NCBI GenBank assembly: GCA_036971475.1
Contig: JBAIZL010000002.1
Location: 233,200,143-233,264,142, forward strand
DNA: 64,000 bases
Source of the DNA: Prosapia bicincta
Lineage: Eukaryota > Arthropoda > Insecta > Hemiptera > Cercopidae
Direction: 5' to 3'
Of this stretch, positions 1-11,543 are shown piece by piece. The notes beneath the pieces were generated by a model that was given only the letters and a program-made list of their open reading frames with translations, did no database searches and had not been told where the DNA came from. Position numbers and translations under genes: made by a program. Position 1 is the first letter of the stretch, and every line of letters begins with the position of its first letter.

Positions 1-300
1 TGTACCCATGGTCGAGGAAGTCATAAAACAGAACGCCATCAAACACGTAAATCGGCTCACTCAACACGAAAATCCTGAGGAACTGAGACTTCTCGACAAC
101 AACCACCTGACAAGACGACTCAAAAGGACAAAACCATTTGAACTCGTTGAACGACAAGAGTGACAACAATACTCTTCCTCACGCCGGTTGGCTTCCAACA
201 TCAAACAAGATACAATAGAAATCAATGGATTCTTTGTAATATAAGCTAAAATATAATTATTAAATGTAAATTAATGGTTGGTCAGAAATGACCAGTTTAA

Positions 301-331
<31 letters not shown>
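1..331 (+). mobile_element. 3' end of a LINE (Jockey-like) with 3' UTR and poly(A)
   Basis: Positions 2-163 read as 53 uninterrupted codons and a TGA stop. The reading ends in an Arg/Lys-rich stretch (LTRRLKRTKPFEL), like the C-termini of Jockey- and CR1-type LINE ORF2 proteins. About 140 bases of AT-rich UTR follow, then a run of 30 A (302-331). A coding tail, a short UTR and a terminal poly(A) on one strand is the signature of a LINE 3' end. The rest of the element lies before the window. The clade is a guess from the C-terminal composition; the LINE 3' end itself is well supported. Confidence 0.6.
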
Positions 332-335
<4 letters not shown>

Positions 336-1368
336 CTAATTAAATATAACCCTATTTAAATAATCTTAGATTTATTATTTAAATGTACACTCTTTGTGTT
401 ATTAAAGTCAATACAGAAAACTTTATAGCTAATACCCAGGATATGCCAAGTAGAATACAGGTCTAACCTAATCAAGTGTGAGCATTTAAGTAAAAGGCAA
501 AACCACAAGAATGTTAAATCTAATACAGTATTCGTTTACTTTATACTGGTAGTTTTTCAGAATTATTCCTTTTAAGAATTTACGCCACAAGAAATCAAAT
601 GTTTTCAAGCAAGTCATTTGGGTTACATGAATACCTTAGCTTTGTCATTACTAAATACAAACCGTGTTGAGAATACGAGAAATTTACAATAAGTTTTAAA
701 GAATCTATAGTTAAATGTAAGCAGAAATTAAAACCGATAATATCAACGGATCTGAACCATTGTACGTTACATTGCTCCAAACATACTTTGCACACGTGTT
801 AGGATATTTACAATTATTTGTAATTTGGAAAATATAGCCTCACACAAACTTAAAGCATATATAACGTAATTGCTATGCACGCATGGTAAAGAATAGAAAT
901 AATATCATATAATACTTATCAAATACAGTATCTTTCCTATATCCCTATATATAATTTCGTAAGCCGAATTTCAAGAAACATGTTGTGGGTACTTGGAAGG
1001 TCATACAGAGATGGGAGATGGCTCAAATTAAAGGTATTGGCACTAAAAAGCGGGGGAAAATATAGGTTTTCTCAATTTATACCATTTATAGGGTTTTGAG
1101 GATCTTGAAATATCGAAAATCTCCATAAAAATTACATTGGAATGGAAAATAGCTGAGTATGATTTGTAAACAATCAAATATGTTTTTGGTGCTACAAAAG
1201 TAGGCGTAGACAAAGTTTTGAATGTAGTATCTGGCAAATCTGAAGAAAGATTGTACTTTTTGGAGGATATGGAGAATTATTTATAAACTCAACTATTTTA
1301 CATATAATTAGAGGAAGAGAGGTCAATGTGCATTAGCCTCGGCATGGGCATGAATCGCTGCCTTACTT
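332..1368. other. AT-rich stretch without recognisable gene
   Basis: The short open frames here resemble no known protein and have no shared frame or repeat structure. Helitron-related sequence may begin just before its right edge. Confidence 0.5.
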
Positions 1369-2168
1369 TTGGAAAGAGGAACTACACTCCATCGTTTATT
1401 TGGTCTACCAATACCATTACAGCCTGGATCAGTCTCATTAATCAAAGCAAATTCAAAAAGGGCTAAGGTGGTAATAGGCGCTGCTATCATAATAGTAGAT
1501 AAGGCATCTATGGTACCTGCAGCAGCGTTAAATTGTATAGATTGTTTATTGAAAGATTGAATGAAATGTGTTGACCAATTTATGGAAACACTTCTTTGGG
1601 AGGAAAGATAATATTATTCGGAGGAGATTTCCGATAAGTCTTACCTGTTTTGCCTATGCAAGGAAAAGTTACAATTTAGTGTGCAAACACAAACAGAATC
1701 TGGAATGCGTTAACATTTCTGCACACAAAAAACTGCATGCGTGAGAACAATAAAGAAGCCGAATATTGCAACTGGCTTTTACAGTTTGGCAATGGCACTT
1801 TGAAAAGTGACAAAGACAGAGATGCCGTTGGTATCCCGGAACAATTAATGGTTAGAAATTAATCACTGACAAATTTTGTCTTTGGCAAATCACTCAATCT
1901 AAATGATGTTAAAAATATTTCTCAAAATGTGATATTATGCCCATTAAATGATCAATGTTGTGTAATAAATAATGAAGTATTGGGTAAACTTGAGGGAGAT
2001 TCAAAAGATCAAAACTACAGCGTTAATGAAATTGTTACCGATGATCCAAACGAACGTTTGATCATTCCCATTAAGTACATAAACTCTTTTACACCATCAG
2101 GAATGTCCCAACATAAACTAACTCTAAAAGTTGGTTCAATTGTTATGTTACATAGGGTTGGGGTCTAA
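1369..2168 (+). pseudogene. Helitron-type (PIF1-like) helicase remnant
   Basis: Two open blocks and a connecting stretch in other frames match successive parts of a Helitron helicase (PIF1 family, superfamily 1B). The first block (1369-1557) shows the threshold sequence TTLHRLFGLPIPL, normally TAHS-F-LP, and then IIIVDKASM, where the Walker B motif is normally DEAS; the key Glu is replaced by Lys. About 1600-1660 reads as the FGGDFRQVLP-like motif with a stop at the Gln position. The second block (1929-2165) carries the C-terminal signature: CPLND near its start, then INSFTPSGM, HKLTLKVGSIVMLHR. The nucleotide-binding P-loop and the Rep/HUH nickase are not visible. The role in the intact element is rolling-circle transposition. 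Stops and frame changes make this a dead fragment. A host PIF1 copy is less likely because the TPSGM...LKVG arrangement is typical of Helitrons. Confidence 0.75.
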
Positions 2169-2171
2169 CAC

Positions 2172-3465
2172 TAACCAAGTTAAACGCATTCTTAGACCCC
2201 CTTAGACTTGCTAAATTAAGTAAATAGGGCTACAATATTTTGACACTTTTTTCTGAATAATCCTCTAAATCCCACGCTTAGGGGTTGGTAGGTAATCTGA
2301 ATCCAAAAAATACTGTTCGGGTCAGTCATTGTCCCATTTAAATATAGTCTACATGCTATCCTAAGGGGATTGATAAAGGGCACATTTATTAAATGGAGAT
2401 AATATCTTTTAATACTTCGGTCGAGTAATTGTTTACACATCAACGTAAAGCTGTAAACAATCTGCATCCAATAAATACTTTTCGGTCGGTCACTACCCAA
2501 GTCAAACACAATTTACAAGCTATATCAAAGGATTGTAGAAGATTTACATTCAATAAAAGGACTTTAAATCAATCAACCAGCTGAATAATGATTTACACAC
2601 TAACATAAGGGTCTGTAGACAATTTATATGAAATAAATACTTTTTCATTACCACAGTTTACATGATATCCCAAAAGGTTTTAGATGGGGTACTATTATAT
2701 ACTTGAGTTTAAATAGGTCAAAACATCAGTCGTATAACAGTGTACACATTAACAAAGAGGGGCTGTAGACTATCTACATTCAATCAATACTGTTCGTGAC
2801 AGTCATTTTCCAAATTATTCACAGTTTTCATGCAATCCCAAAGGGTTTTTAGAAGGGAAACAATTTTTAAATGGAGTTTAAGTCACTCAACACTCCAGTA
2901 AAATATTATTTACACGCTAACGAAGGAGCTATAGTCAATCTACATCCAATAAATACTTTTGGGTTGGTCATGACAACAGTTGAAAACAGTTTACATTCTG
3001 ATCTTAAGAGTTTTAGAATAGATAGATTTGTTAATTAGAGTTCATATCGTTTAAAACTTCAGTCGCATAATGGTCTACACACTAATGTAAGGGGCTGATG
3101 ACAATCTACATCCAATAAATACTTTTGGGTCAGTAATTTTCCAAGTTAAATACATTTTGCATGGAAGGGTTTTAATAGGGGTATTAAATGGTGTTTACAT
3201 CGTTCAACATTTTAGCAGAACGTTAGCACTCACTAACGAAAGGGGCGGTAGACAATCTACTTCCAAATATACATTTGGCTTGGTCATTACGCCAGTTAAA
3301 CACAGTTTACAGGCTATATCAAAATATTTTAGAAAGGGTAAATGTATTAAAAGGAGTTTAATTCGTTAAACACTTCAGTCAAATGATAGTTTACCACTAA
3401 CGTAAATGGCTGAAGACAATCTGCATCTAATAAATGCTGTTGGAGAAAGTCATTGTCAAAAGTAA
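2172..3465. repeat. ~165-bp tandem satellite array, about eight diverged units
   Basis: A landmark of the form ATCCAATAAATACT(T/G)TT recurs with its centre near 2313, 2478, 2640, 2790, 2956, 3122, 3272 and 3437, so the spacing is 150-166 bp. Each unit also carries variants of CACTAACGTAAGGGGCTGTAGACAATC and a TTTACATGCTATCCCAAAGGG-like segment. Units have diverged by perhaps a quarter. The array starts within a few bases of the end of the Helitron helicase fragment and may have been part of that element. Confidence 0.8.
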
Positions 3466-3742
3466 ATACACAGATACAGCGCTAGCTGTAAATTGGCAGA
3501 AAAGATGATGGTCTTTAATCAGTACATTGAACAAAAAGGTATGCTAGATGATGCTAAACCTACTGGTTTCGAAGACACCGTAGTACTATGCATCATGTAA
3601 TGATTTTTACACAACACGTGTAGTAGACGAAACTATTGCTATAAAAAACAAGGCATATAGGTCTAGGGTAGGCAATCCCGCATAGCATTATTTTGTACTC
3701 GCATCCATATAAGCTATACTGTTTCTACCATAAGTCCCACCG

Positions 3743-6530
3743 TCAAGTCGTGTGTTTAGAAAACAAAGAGAATGCTCGTCTTTTTAATAAGATTAGACCA
3801 TTTTCTCTGTTTTCTGAACTCAGTACGGGATCCTGTAACCCACACTGAGCGCGTCCCCCAGGTGGCGGATAGGGGAATGCCTCTCCACAGGTTTGTCTGT
3901 GAGTGGTAGGAGGGAAATAAAATACCTCCCGCGGTCCAAACAGGAAGAAGCCCAACCTCTTTGGAGGCAATGGCCACCCTTTCTATAAATAGTGGAATAA
4001 ATATAAAAACCATTTATTTTCAATAATACTCTATACATATATGTAAATTTAAACTAATTTTTAACAACGTGCAGATTTAAATAAAGTTTTTCTCTAGAAA
4101 TACATTTTAGCACCAGCCACGCAAACCAAAAACAAATAATAGGTTTAAATATAATGTGGCTGGTGCAACCCTCCCAAAGACATTACCAAGTGCGTCCAGC
4201 TGCAACGTGCCCCAGCTGCTACCATTGTTGCTGACCGGTGATGTGTGTAATATAAATGCCCCGTGACCATCTCTAATAGCGTCCGAAACCATTAGCCTTT
4301 TCATTACTTTAGCGTAGCGCGGAGATATCTTCAACAACCGGATGATCTCCTCGTTACGATGGTCCCAGGAACCGAGGGCTCCTGCCACTAAGGCATTAAG
4401 GGTCACTACATAACCGTGAGATCGGAGCTCCTCAGCCAGGTGCGAATATTATCAATCTCAGCTTGTCGTGATTCAGCCAGAGACTGGTAGCGGTTCTCGA
4501 AGGGAACGGCTACATCGACAATTGAGATTTCTCAATTGAGGGGACAAATGGTCCCCTCATTCACCACCACCAGTCTGGCCGTAAGTTAGAACTCACCTGC
4601 CATCGTTTGATTAACGCAAACATCACCAGTCCGCCGCGGTACTGCCTTTGAAAGTCTATTTAAAATTACATTGTGGCGACCCTGCAAGGCAGCGCTGTAC
4701 TTTAAGAGAGTGGTTCAGCACATGCAGCAGCGTTTCGGACGCATAACCACATCACCGACACCGCCTATCTCCCGTTTCGAACCGCCGGCAGCCGTTAAGT
4801 GGTACCGTTCCGAGCCGGGCTCTATAGACGAACCTCCATTCGGCCAATCGTGTGTAACGTCCGGTGGAATAGAATGATTTGAAGTGTCGCACCGAACCGA
4901 CACATCGACCACCTTCCCTTGGTTTACCTTCCCTAACAGTCTTCTACGGTACCCAGACCTAACAGCCACTCGCAGTTTTCTCGTGAGGACCTGGCGCGCG
5001 TTCTCCGGAACGACGACGGGGTCTATTGGAACATCGGGTGCTGGTACAATTACTTGAAATTTCAGACACACCGAGCTCCGACGCCACGTGACTCCAATCC
5101 ACGGTGCAGCCGTCGTGCAGCATTCCTTGCGACAGTCCAGACTGACGCAATATTCCCTGCCGAACTGCCTGTCAAGTCTCTCTGACAGGTAGCCAGAATG
5201 GTCTTCCTCGGTGGGTTGCTGCCCGATTCTCGTACGGACTACACCCATAGAATGGACCTCGCCAAGCCCTTCACAACTGGATGTCGACATGTGACCGGTC
5301 GAAATGCACGAACGACGGCCGCAACGTTAACCTGGTCCACCAAAGGAAGGAGACCAGCTCCCCCCCTCCCACGGATCCAAATAGACGAGCTCCGCTCTCG
5401 CTCGACGAGGCAGGTACATCCATGACATAACCATGCGCCTCACCGCCTTGTCCAGTTTTGTAAATGGGGCCTTCTCCACCCTGGTGTCCCTGAGTATAAA
5501 CTCCAGATGGGGCAGGATGAACATCCTGACTACCTCCAACTTTTTTCAGGGTGCAAGCAGGCTCCGATCGACTGCTTCTGGCTGATCTTAAAGCCAGTGT
5601 GTACACCCAGGTGGCAGTACTCTTCCCCTTCTCTCAGGGTCGCCATTTCATTATTAATAATAATATAAACCGTATCAGTCACTTTTCTTTTTACACGGCA
5701 GTCAACGTCAAGACTGGCACATTTTCTAGCATTATGGTTAAGGCCAGCCCAAGAAGCGTCATCACCAGTGACGTTTAGCAGCTGGTTCATCTCGTCTACA
5801 CCAGACGGGGTGAGGGCAAGGTTATCGGCATAGGCCAAAACCGAAAAGGAATATCCCGATAGGCTATAAAAGTGAGTCGGGCCAACCTCTAAGCCGCCCT
5901 CACTATCGGCTCAATGGCTAAGTTAAAGAGGACGAGGGTCAGCGGGTCACCTTGCTTCACCCCGGCCTCTAACGGAACAAGCCCCGTATAACCTGCCGCA
6001 GTCCTAACCCTGCTGCTAGCTTTGGTACATTTCAAAGATAGTTTCCACTAGTGCTCCAGGCACCTGGTGCAGAAGGAGAGCATTACGCAGGTATTCATGT
6101 GGGATCGAGCCAAACCGTTGGTGAGGTCTAGCCACCCAACAAATGCTCGCTTGTTCCACCTCCTAGCATCGTCGATTATAGACCGGACCACAAAATTGTG
6201 ATCCAGGCATCCCTCGTGCTCTGTAAAGCCCTTCTGGACCCATGAGAGATGAGAAGTGGCAGCCATCCATCTACCCAGTCTGTCAGCTAGGACACCGGAG
6301 TACACTTTAGATATGCAACTGGCCAGAGTCGATAGTCGGCAGTTGTCAAGGTCACCTGGATCTCCTTTCTTGTTCATCAGCATAGTATTAGATACTTTCC
6401 AGGCTGATGGGGTCTTTCTCTCATTCATACACCGATTCATGACAGCTGCCATCACCACGCAGTTAATTGAGGAGAACAGTTGTAGGGCATCTCGGGAGAT
6501 TAGTGAATTTACTTTTTTTCGATATTAATC
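3743..6530 (-). mobile_element. 5'-truncated R2-like LINE (restriction-like endonuclease type)
   Basis: Minus-strand element with RT, a zinc-binding region and a C-terminal endonuclease (4219-6458), then about 480 bases of 3' UTR. The UTR contains an 11-bp inverted repeat (GCACCAGCCAC and its complement, around 4112-4166) that could form a hairpin, and a motif (3859-3877) that is also found in the 3' UTR of the I-clade LINE at 52.4 kb. No poly(A) is obvious, so the 3' limit is uncertain. The 5' part is missing: homology stops near 6530, next to a Gypsy remnant. True R2 elements insert in 28S rDNA; the flanks here are not rDNA. Confidence 0.7.
4219..6458 (-). pseudogene. R2-like reverse transcriptase / endonuclease polyprotein, broken
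   Basis: The frames, read from 6458 downwards, follow the order of an R2-type protein. 6458-6048 is the RT fingers/palm, with KKGDPGDLDNCR, SWVQKGFTEHEGCLDHNF and the first catalytic block WLDLTNGL. 5838-5530 has the active-site block AYADNLAL, normally YADD, so the second Asp is Asn, followed by LGVHTGF. 5539-5327 is the thumb, with FILPHLEFILRD, WMYLPRRARAELVYL. 5290-4715 contains NARQVLTRKLRVAVRSGYRR. A CCHC-like LPHVLNHCK segment follows near 4700, then the restriction-like endonuclease region with DVAVPFENRYQSLAES near 4500 and LGSWDHRNEEIIRLLKIS in the last block. The end is at a stop at 4219-4221. Several frame changes and stops and the YADN change mean it is inactive. In living relatives the protein nicks DNA and primes reverse transcription on it. 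Confidence 0.8.
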
Positions 6531-6815
6531 GTTAACCGAGATACGGCAACCACGATAACTTTTCAGAGTGCATATCTGTAACTATATCGGTGAAACTTGT
6601 AGAGTGAATATCTACCAGAAGAAAAGAAGAACTTAAATGAAAGTGCTAATTGTTCAGTGTCAATACGCGTTGTGTCACCACTGTAACAAATGAGCAAAGT
6701 ATTTTGGATACTACTGTAAGGAGATCCTAGAAAATATTATTAAGAAAAAGTGTTATACTACCAATATATTATTGATTTTGATTTTTATTATATTGTGAAA
6801 TAATAATATAAAGTA

Positions 6816-7766
6816 ATGGCTACGCCCACTTTAAAGAAAGAGTATCTAGACGTGATACCAGAGTATAATGGTGAGCATACTCTGCTCCATAGATTTGTCT
6901 CTATTTGTGACAAAGTAGTTAATAAGTTTTATGTAGTTGAATAACCAGAAGATTTTCAAAATGAGTATTTATTCTGATCTATACTGGCTAAATTAAAAGG
7001 CCAAGCACTAGAGATAGTTGTTAGTTCGAATTCCTATAATTAGAATGAAGTAAAAAATGTTTTAGTAACTAGTTATTCAGATAAAAGAGATTGTTTCACT
7101 TTAAATTTAGAAAAGGAAGAGTTAAAACAAGAAACTAACGAATCACCATTTAAATTTTACGAAAGAATTAAAAAACTATTAAATTTACAAATTTCATTTT
7201 TTATTAACAAAGAGCCTCTAAAGCAAATTGCAGAATTTGTACAAAAACTAACTTTAAGAGTTCTCCTTAGAGGTCTGCATGAACCCGTAGGATCATTAAT
7301 GCGCACAAAAAATCCTCAATCACGTAACGAAGCACTTAACATGCTTACAAATGATTTTCAATTTAAAAATCATAAATTATTTCAAAGCGTTAAACAAAAT
7401 ACCCCACATAGAGCCCAACAATACCAGCCTATTCGTAGACCCATTCCTAACAAACAAGCCTTCCAAAGGTATCGAATGAATTACCAAAATAACCCTAACC
7501 AGTTTACCAAACCAAACTCCTACGTACAACCAAATCAACAACAAAGACAAGCTATTGATTATGCATCTCAAAAGGTTCACCAAAAATTAGAACCAGAACC
7601 AATGAGCATTTCCACACGTCAGACAGGAAACACTATTAGGCAAAATATACTTTACCAAATGACAGGAAAACCAATAGAGGAAGAAAATTACGATCAATCA
7701 ATAAACCAATTGACAGAACAGATGACAAACTCTTATCTGACTGAACAAACAGACCATGATCCGTAA
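6816..7766 (+). pseudogene. Gypsy-group gag, degenerate
   Basis: A start codon at 6816 opens a reading (MATPTLKKEYLDVIPEYNG) typical of the gag of 17.6/297-like Gypsy elements. It has in-frame stops near 6940, 6975 and 7040, then a long open part from about 7050 to a stop at 7764. The C-terminal third is rich in Gln, Asn and Pro and lacks a CCHC knuckle, as in errantivirus-like gags. In intact elements gag forms the cytoplasmic particle that packages the RNA. The N-terminal stops show this copy is inactive. Confidence 0.7.
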
Positions 7767-7849
7767 GAGGACTCTGACGAATATATTGATATCGATAATT
7801 CAATACAAGAAAACGAACACACCCAAAATCATTTTTTAGGACTAACAAC

Positions 7850-8176
7850 AATAAAAAGACATTTTCCATAATACATATTGAAGACGACACAGACGAACTA
7901 CCGTACATTCACGACCCAAAGACTAATCTAAAAATATTGATCGATACCGGAAGCACGAGATCATTCATAAATAAGTCAATTGCTTTTCATCTCTTCAAAA
8001 ACACCCTAGAACAGGAACCATTTGAAGTGAGCACGGCTCATGGAGTGTCAAAAGAAAAATACAGCTGTACACTACCACTTTTAGGAAGGAAAACAACCAA
8101 ATTCTATTTATTTGATTTTTATATATATTTCGACTTGCTCCTTGGATTAGACAATATAAAACTCCACAAAATGTGA
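7850..8176 (+). pseudogene. Gypsy-group aspartic protease fragment
   Basis: In a different frame from gag, the reading passes through HIEDDTDELPYIHDP to the retroviral-type aspartic protease motif LIDTGSTRSF (about 7937-7966) and ends with FDLLLGLDNIKLHK before a TGA at 8174. DTGS is the catalytic motif; LLGLDNIK matches the second conserved block (usually LGxDxL) of Gypsy proteases. The RT domain that should follow is absent or unrecognisable. Confidence 0.7.
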
Positions 8177-9133
8177 CAGAGTGAGAGAAATAACATGTTT
8201 TCTTTTAATAGGCCCTATATTCCAAATCAAAGAACACAGTATAAACATTAAATTTAAATATACTGTAAATACAGGCTGTTATTTATTTATAAAATCAGTT
8301 TAAGAATGCAAATATCACAAAGTTTTATTAGCACACATGATTTTCATTTTTAAAAGCTACTCGTATAATTTTGAGAGATATTCAATCATTACACGTGGTT
8401 TCAAAGGAATATCCATTTTGTTTTGCTTTATTAAAATTTTCTAAAGAAAACTATAATTTCTAAACCTGTTACACAGAAAAATTACTACTACAAAAACATG
8501 TTTAAAGATCTCCTAAGAAGGTTTAAAACACCACTAACACCACTTAAATATGAAATTATAGAAAAATTAGAGATGCTGATTTTTTTAACCCAAAAACACA
8601 CAAAAGAAGTTTTAAAAAAACAAGCAATTATATGGGTCATAGGAGGTTAAATCGATTTATTTACAGATAAAATAGTTTTTTATGGAATAATGTTTAAAGT
8701 ACACTTCCCGTAAAACTATCATTATTGCATGATTGGACCCAAGCTTCCCTATTCCAATCCTTAGTTTATTTCCTAGATGGAGCACAATTGGTCGTAGTAA
8801 ACATGCAAAGTAATTATTTTAGGTATTGTTAATATACTGGCTAGGAGGAAAGGGAGATATGTTGTTACCTATTGTGGGGGAGCGACCTTGAGATCGCTAG
8901 GGTGGACCGTTCTGCAGTGAGGGGTAAATATCCATCACTTCAGGAACCATCGGCCTATATTCAAGGTTCAATATGTTGTGACGTATTTAAAAAGTAAACA
9001 GTATGATTTACGGTTAACCGGATTTTTAGGCCAGCTGTATTAAGTTCTTGCTTGTGTAGAACTGACAGTGTTTCTGAGTTTAGCTCTATGTTATTAGTAA
9101 AACACATTCAAGTAACTTGATTTTTTTTACAAA
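8177..9133. other. Unassigned spacer between Gypsy remnant and DDE transposase
   Basis: AT-rich except for a more GC-rich patch at 8875-8965. That patch could be part of an LTR or a transposon end, but I found no matching second copy in the window. No open frame gave a recognisable product. Confidence 0.4.
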
Positions 9134-10427
9134 ATGGAAAGTAGAACAATTAAAACTAAATTGCAAAGGAAACTTCATAGTCAAGCATAAGAAATTATTT
9201 GAAATGTTATCCATGTTATGATTAGTGAATCAAAGTATTTTTCTGAACATAAGACATTTTCAAAGCCGTTACAACAATGTGATAAACGCACGTCTCAAAA
9301 GCACAGTGAAAAACATAAGGAAAGAAAAAAAGCACTAATGTCATCAGAAGGTGAATGTTCTTTTCAAATACCAACGAAAAAGAAAGGAAATGGACAATCA
9401 CAGACTTCGACGATTTCAATGGCTCGGTAATTAGAAGGACAATGCATTCTAGAAGTCAGAAAACAATTGCCAATATTGAAAGAAATATCATTCAATTTAT
9501 AGGAATCGATAAAATATAAAGGAAGTATTTTGAGTCATACACAAGCCATTAGGTTTTTCATAAAAAAATTGAAAATTACAGAAAAATTGAAACCTGATAT
9601 TATAGAAAAGAGAATATTCTATCTGAGGCAGATTAAAAGATACCAGCAAGAGAAGAGAGTAATTGTTTACCTTGATGAATCGAACATCCTTTCATCTCAC
9701 GTAGTAGGAAACATGGAGTGACCGCTCTCAGGAAGGGCTCAGAACTCCTGCGTCTAAAGGACAAAAATTAATAATATTCCAAGCTGGTTACATAAACGAT
9801 TTCATTCTAAACGCGTTTTTTATGTGGAAAGCAGAAGCTGGCGATTATCACGATCTGATGAATTTCACGAAATTTCTTAAATGGGCTAAAGAACAGTTGC
9901 TAGAGAATCTTTCACCAAATTCTGTGATAGTTTTCGACAACGCGCTGTACCATAATGTTGAATTAAACAAGGCTCCTGTCTCTTTTTCAAAAAAATGTGA
10001 AATGATTCGATGGCTAATCGAAAAAAAATTCTTGCTAAGTTCGATATGCTGAAACCCGAACTCAACCGACTTATTATAGCATTTTTTATATTTTATAAAT
10101 TTGACGAATTGTTGAAAAATAGTGAACACGTCAGCGTTAGATTATCGCCCTATCTCCCTGTACTGAATCCCATAGAATTGATATGGGCTCAAGTTAAATA
10201 TAATGTAGCACGGAAATATGTTACTTTTAAAAGGGTAGAAGTTATAAATGTTACAAAAGAATCTCGCAAGCAGTTCTGTTTGCGAAAACGTTTAAGAGAT
10301 CGAAAAGGAGCATATTGAACGGGAACACATCATGAATGAAGTATTCGATCTGTTTATCATCAACGGCAATGAAGATAGTAACAAAGAGGAAACTAGTGAC
10401 TATAGTGTAAGTGATTCTGAAAATTAA
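9134..10427 (+). pseudogene. IS630/Tc1-mariner superfamily DDE transposase, broken
   Basis: Reading from an ATG at 9134, pieces in all three frames line up with a DDE_3-type transposase. An N-terminal region of helix-turn-helix type is followed by FDDFNGSVIRRT (about 9405-9440). Then come VIVYLDESN (first catalytic Asp, about 9660-9690), GDYHDLMNFTKFLKWAKEQLL, NSVIVFDNALYHNVEL (second Asp, about 9920-9965) and LPVLNPIELIWAQVKYNVAR (catalytic Glu, about 10160-10210). The C-terminus is acidic and serine-rich, ending at a TAA at 10425-10427. All three catalytic acids survive, but several stops and frame changes break the gene. The normal role is cut-and-paste transposition. I could not identify terminal inverted repeats. 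Confidence 0.75.
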
Positions 10428-10759
10428 TCCTTGTACTCATTGGACTTACGGAAATACTGAACTGGAATATCAATGCATATGGTTAACCTTATAGCAAAGC
10501 TATGTTTTTTGAATACAAAGTTTACAATAACGTAAAGTTTTATAGACAAGGTTTTACATTACTTTTTAGTAGAAAATAAATTCTACAAAATTTAAATATT
10601 GCACTGTAGAATGAGACAAAACCTATAGTATGCTAATTTAAATAATTATTTATGATCTCAACTTTAAATTTTAAAATTCATCATCATCATCATATATATG
10701 ATGTGAATATATATAACCTGTTAACTTATGAGGACGTATTGACCTGTCAATACTTATGA

Positions 10760-10761
<2 letters not shown>

Positions 10762-10794
<33 letters not shown>
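10762..10794. repeat. (TA)n microsatellite
   Basis: Uninterrupted TA dinucleotide run. Confidence 0.95.
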
Positions 10795-10795
<1 letters not shown>

Positions 10796-10937
10796 CTTGA
10801 AATTTTAAAAATATATTTTAAAATTTACGCTCGAGTTTTAATAAATAAATTAAAGAAGTACAAAAACAACAGCTTGCTTATATTAAACAAAATTATGTAA
10901 AGTTGCTTGATGTATTCATCTTGAATTCACTGATTAA

Positions 10938-11207
10938 ACTAATTTCAAAAATACTTAGCTAAGTGAATACGTAATTGCTTACTTATTAAATGATCACGCA
11001 CACTTTGAAGGTAACAGCCTTTTCTATTATATGACACACAACCGAAACAACCCACTCCATTCCACAGTCATAAATTCATTCTCTTTAGATCCTTTACAAC
11101 TCACCGATGCCGTCAGTAGAGGGTTAGCATAGTAAAAAGAAAGAATGTTTTGAAACGCGTCAGCAAGTAAGTAATTATGTATTCACTTAGGTATTTTTGA
11201 AATTAGT
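10938..11207. mobile_element. MITE with ~45-bp terminal inverted repeats
   Basis: The left end (10938-10984, starting ACTAATTTCAAAAATACTTA) matches the reverse complement of the right end (11165-11207) over ~45 bp with about two substitutions and one 4-base gap. The 270-bp total and non-coding interior fit a miniature inverted-repeat transposable element. No clear target-site duplication was found, so the superfamily is unknown. A ~24-bp piece of the same terminus occurs near 41821-41848. Confidence 0.75.
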
Positions 11208-11543
11208 AAAATTATGTAATATATTCGAAATTGAATTTAAAATTAATAAAAATGTAGCCTATAAACGAAAAAAACAGCTTCTTTATATTTAACCATATGT
11301 TATGCTTAGTATAACCTACTAAATCATTCTTTTACTTGTAGCGGTAAGTTGATGCCTCTAGGAATAGTTTCTTTTAAACCGACACTACTTTATTGTAAGT
11401 GCTTGCGGGAACAGATGTACCATAGGTAGTGAAACATGGACAGCTGGGAATGTGTTTTAAAGCAATGTCCTAATATGTTCCTTAACAATTTATTCAATAC
11501 CTGCATTACAAGTTACTGCCATAATCTTGTAAAACAATATTTG

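Larger units (their letters stand above)
6540..8176 (+). mobile_element. Eroded Gypsy-group LTR retrotransposon (leader, gag, protease)
   Basis: Plus-strand remnant with an untranslated leader (6540-6815), gag (6816-7766) and the protease start of pol (to 8176). RT, integrase and LTRs were not recognised on either side, so it is a partial, old copy. The gag resembles that of the 17.6/297-type insect Gypsy elements and is unlike the gag of the younger Gypsy element at 43.5-51.5 kb. Confidence 0.7.

Noticed and set aside
6816..8176. That the 6.8-kb Gypsy remnant and the 43.5-51.5-kb Gypsy element are the same family
   Set aside because: Gag sequences are not alike and the 43.5-kb element has a CCHC knuckle that the remnant lacks.
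8875..8965. LTR of the 6.8-kb Gypsy remnant
   Set aside because: No second copy of this patch exists upstream of gag, so an LTR cannot be supported.
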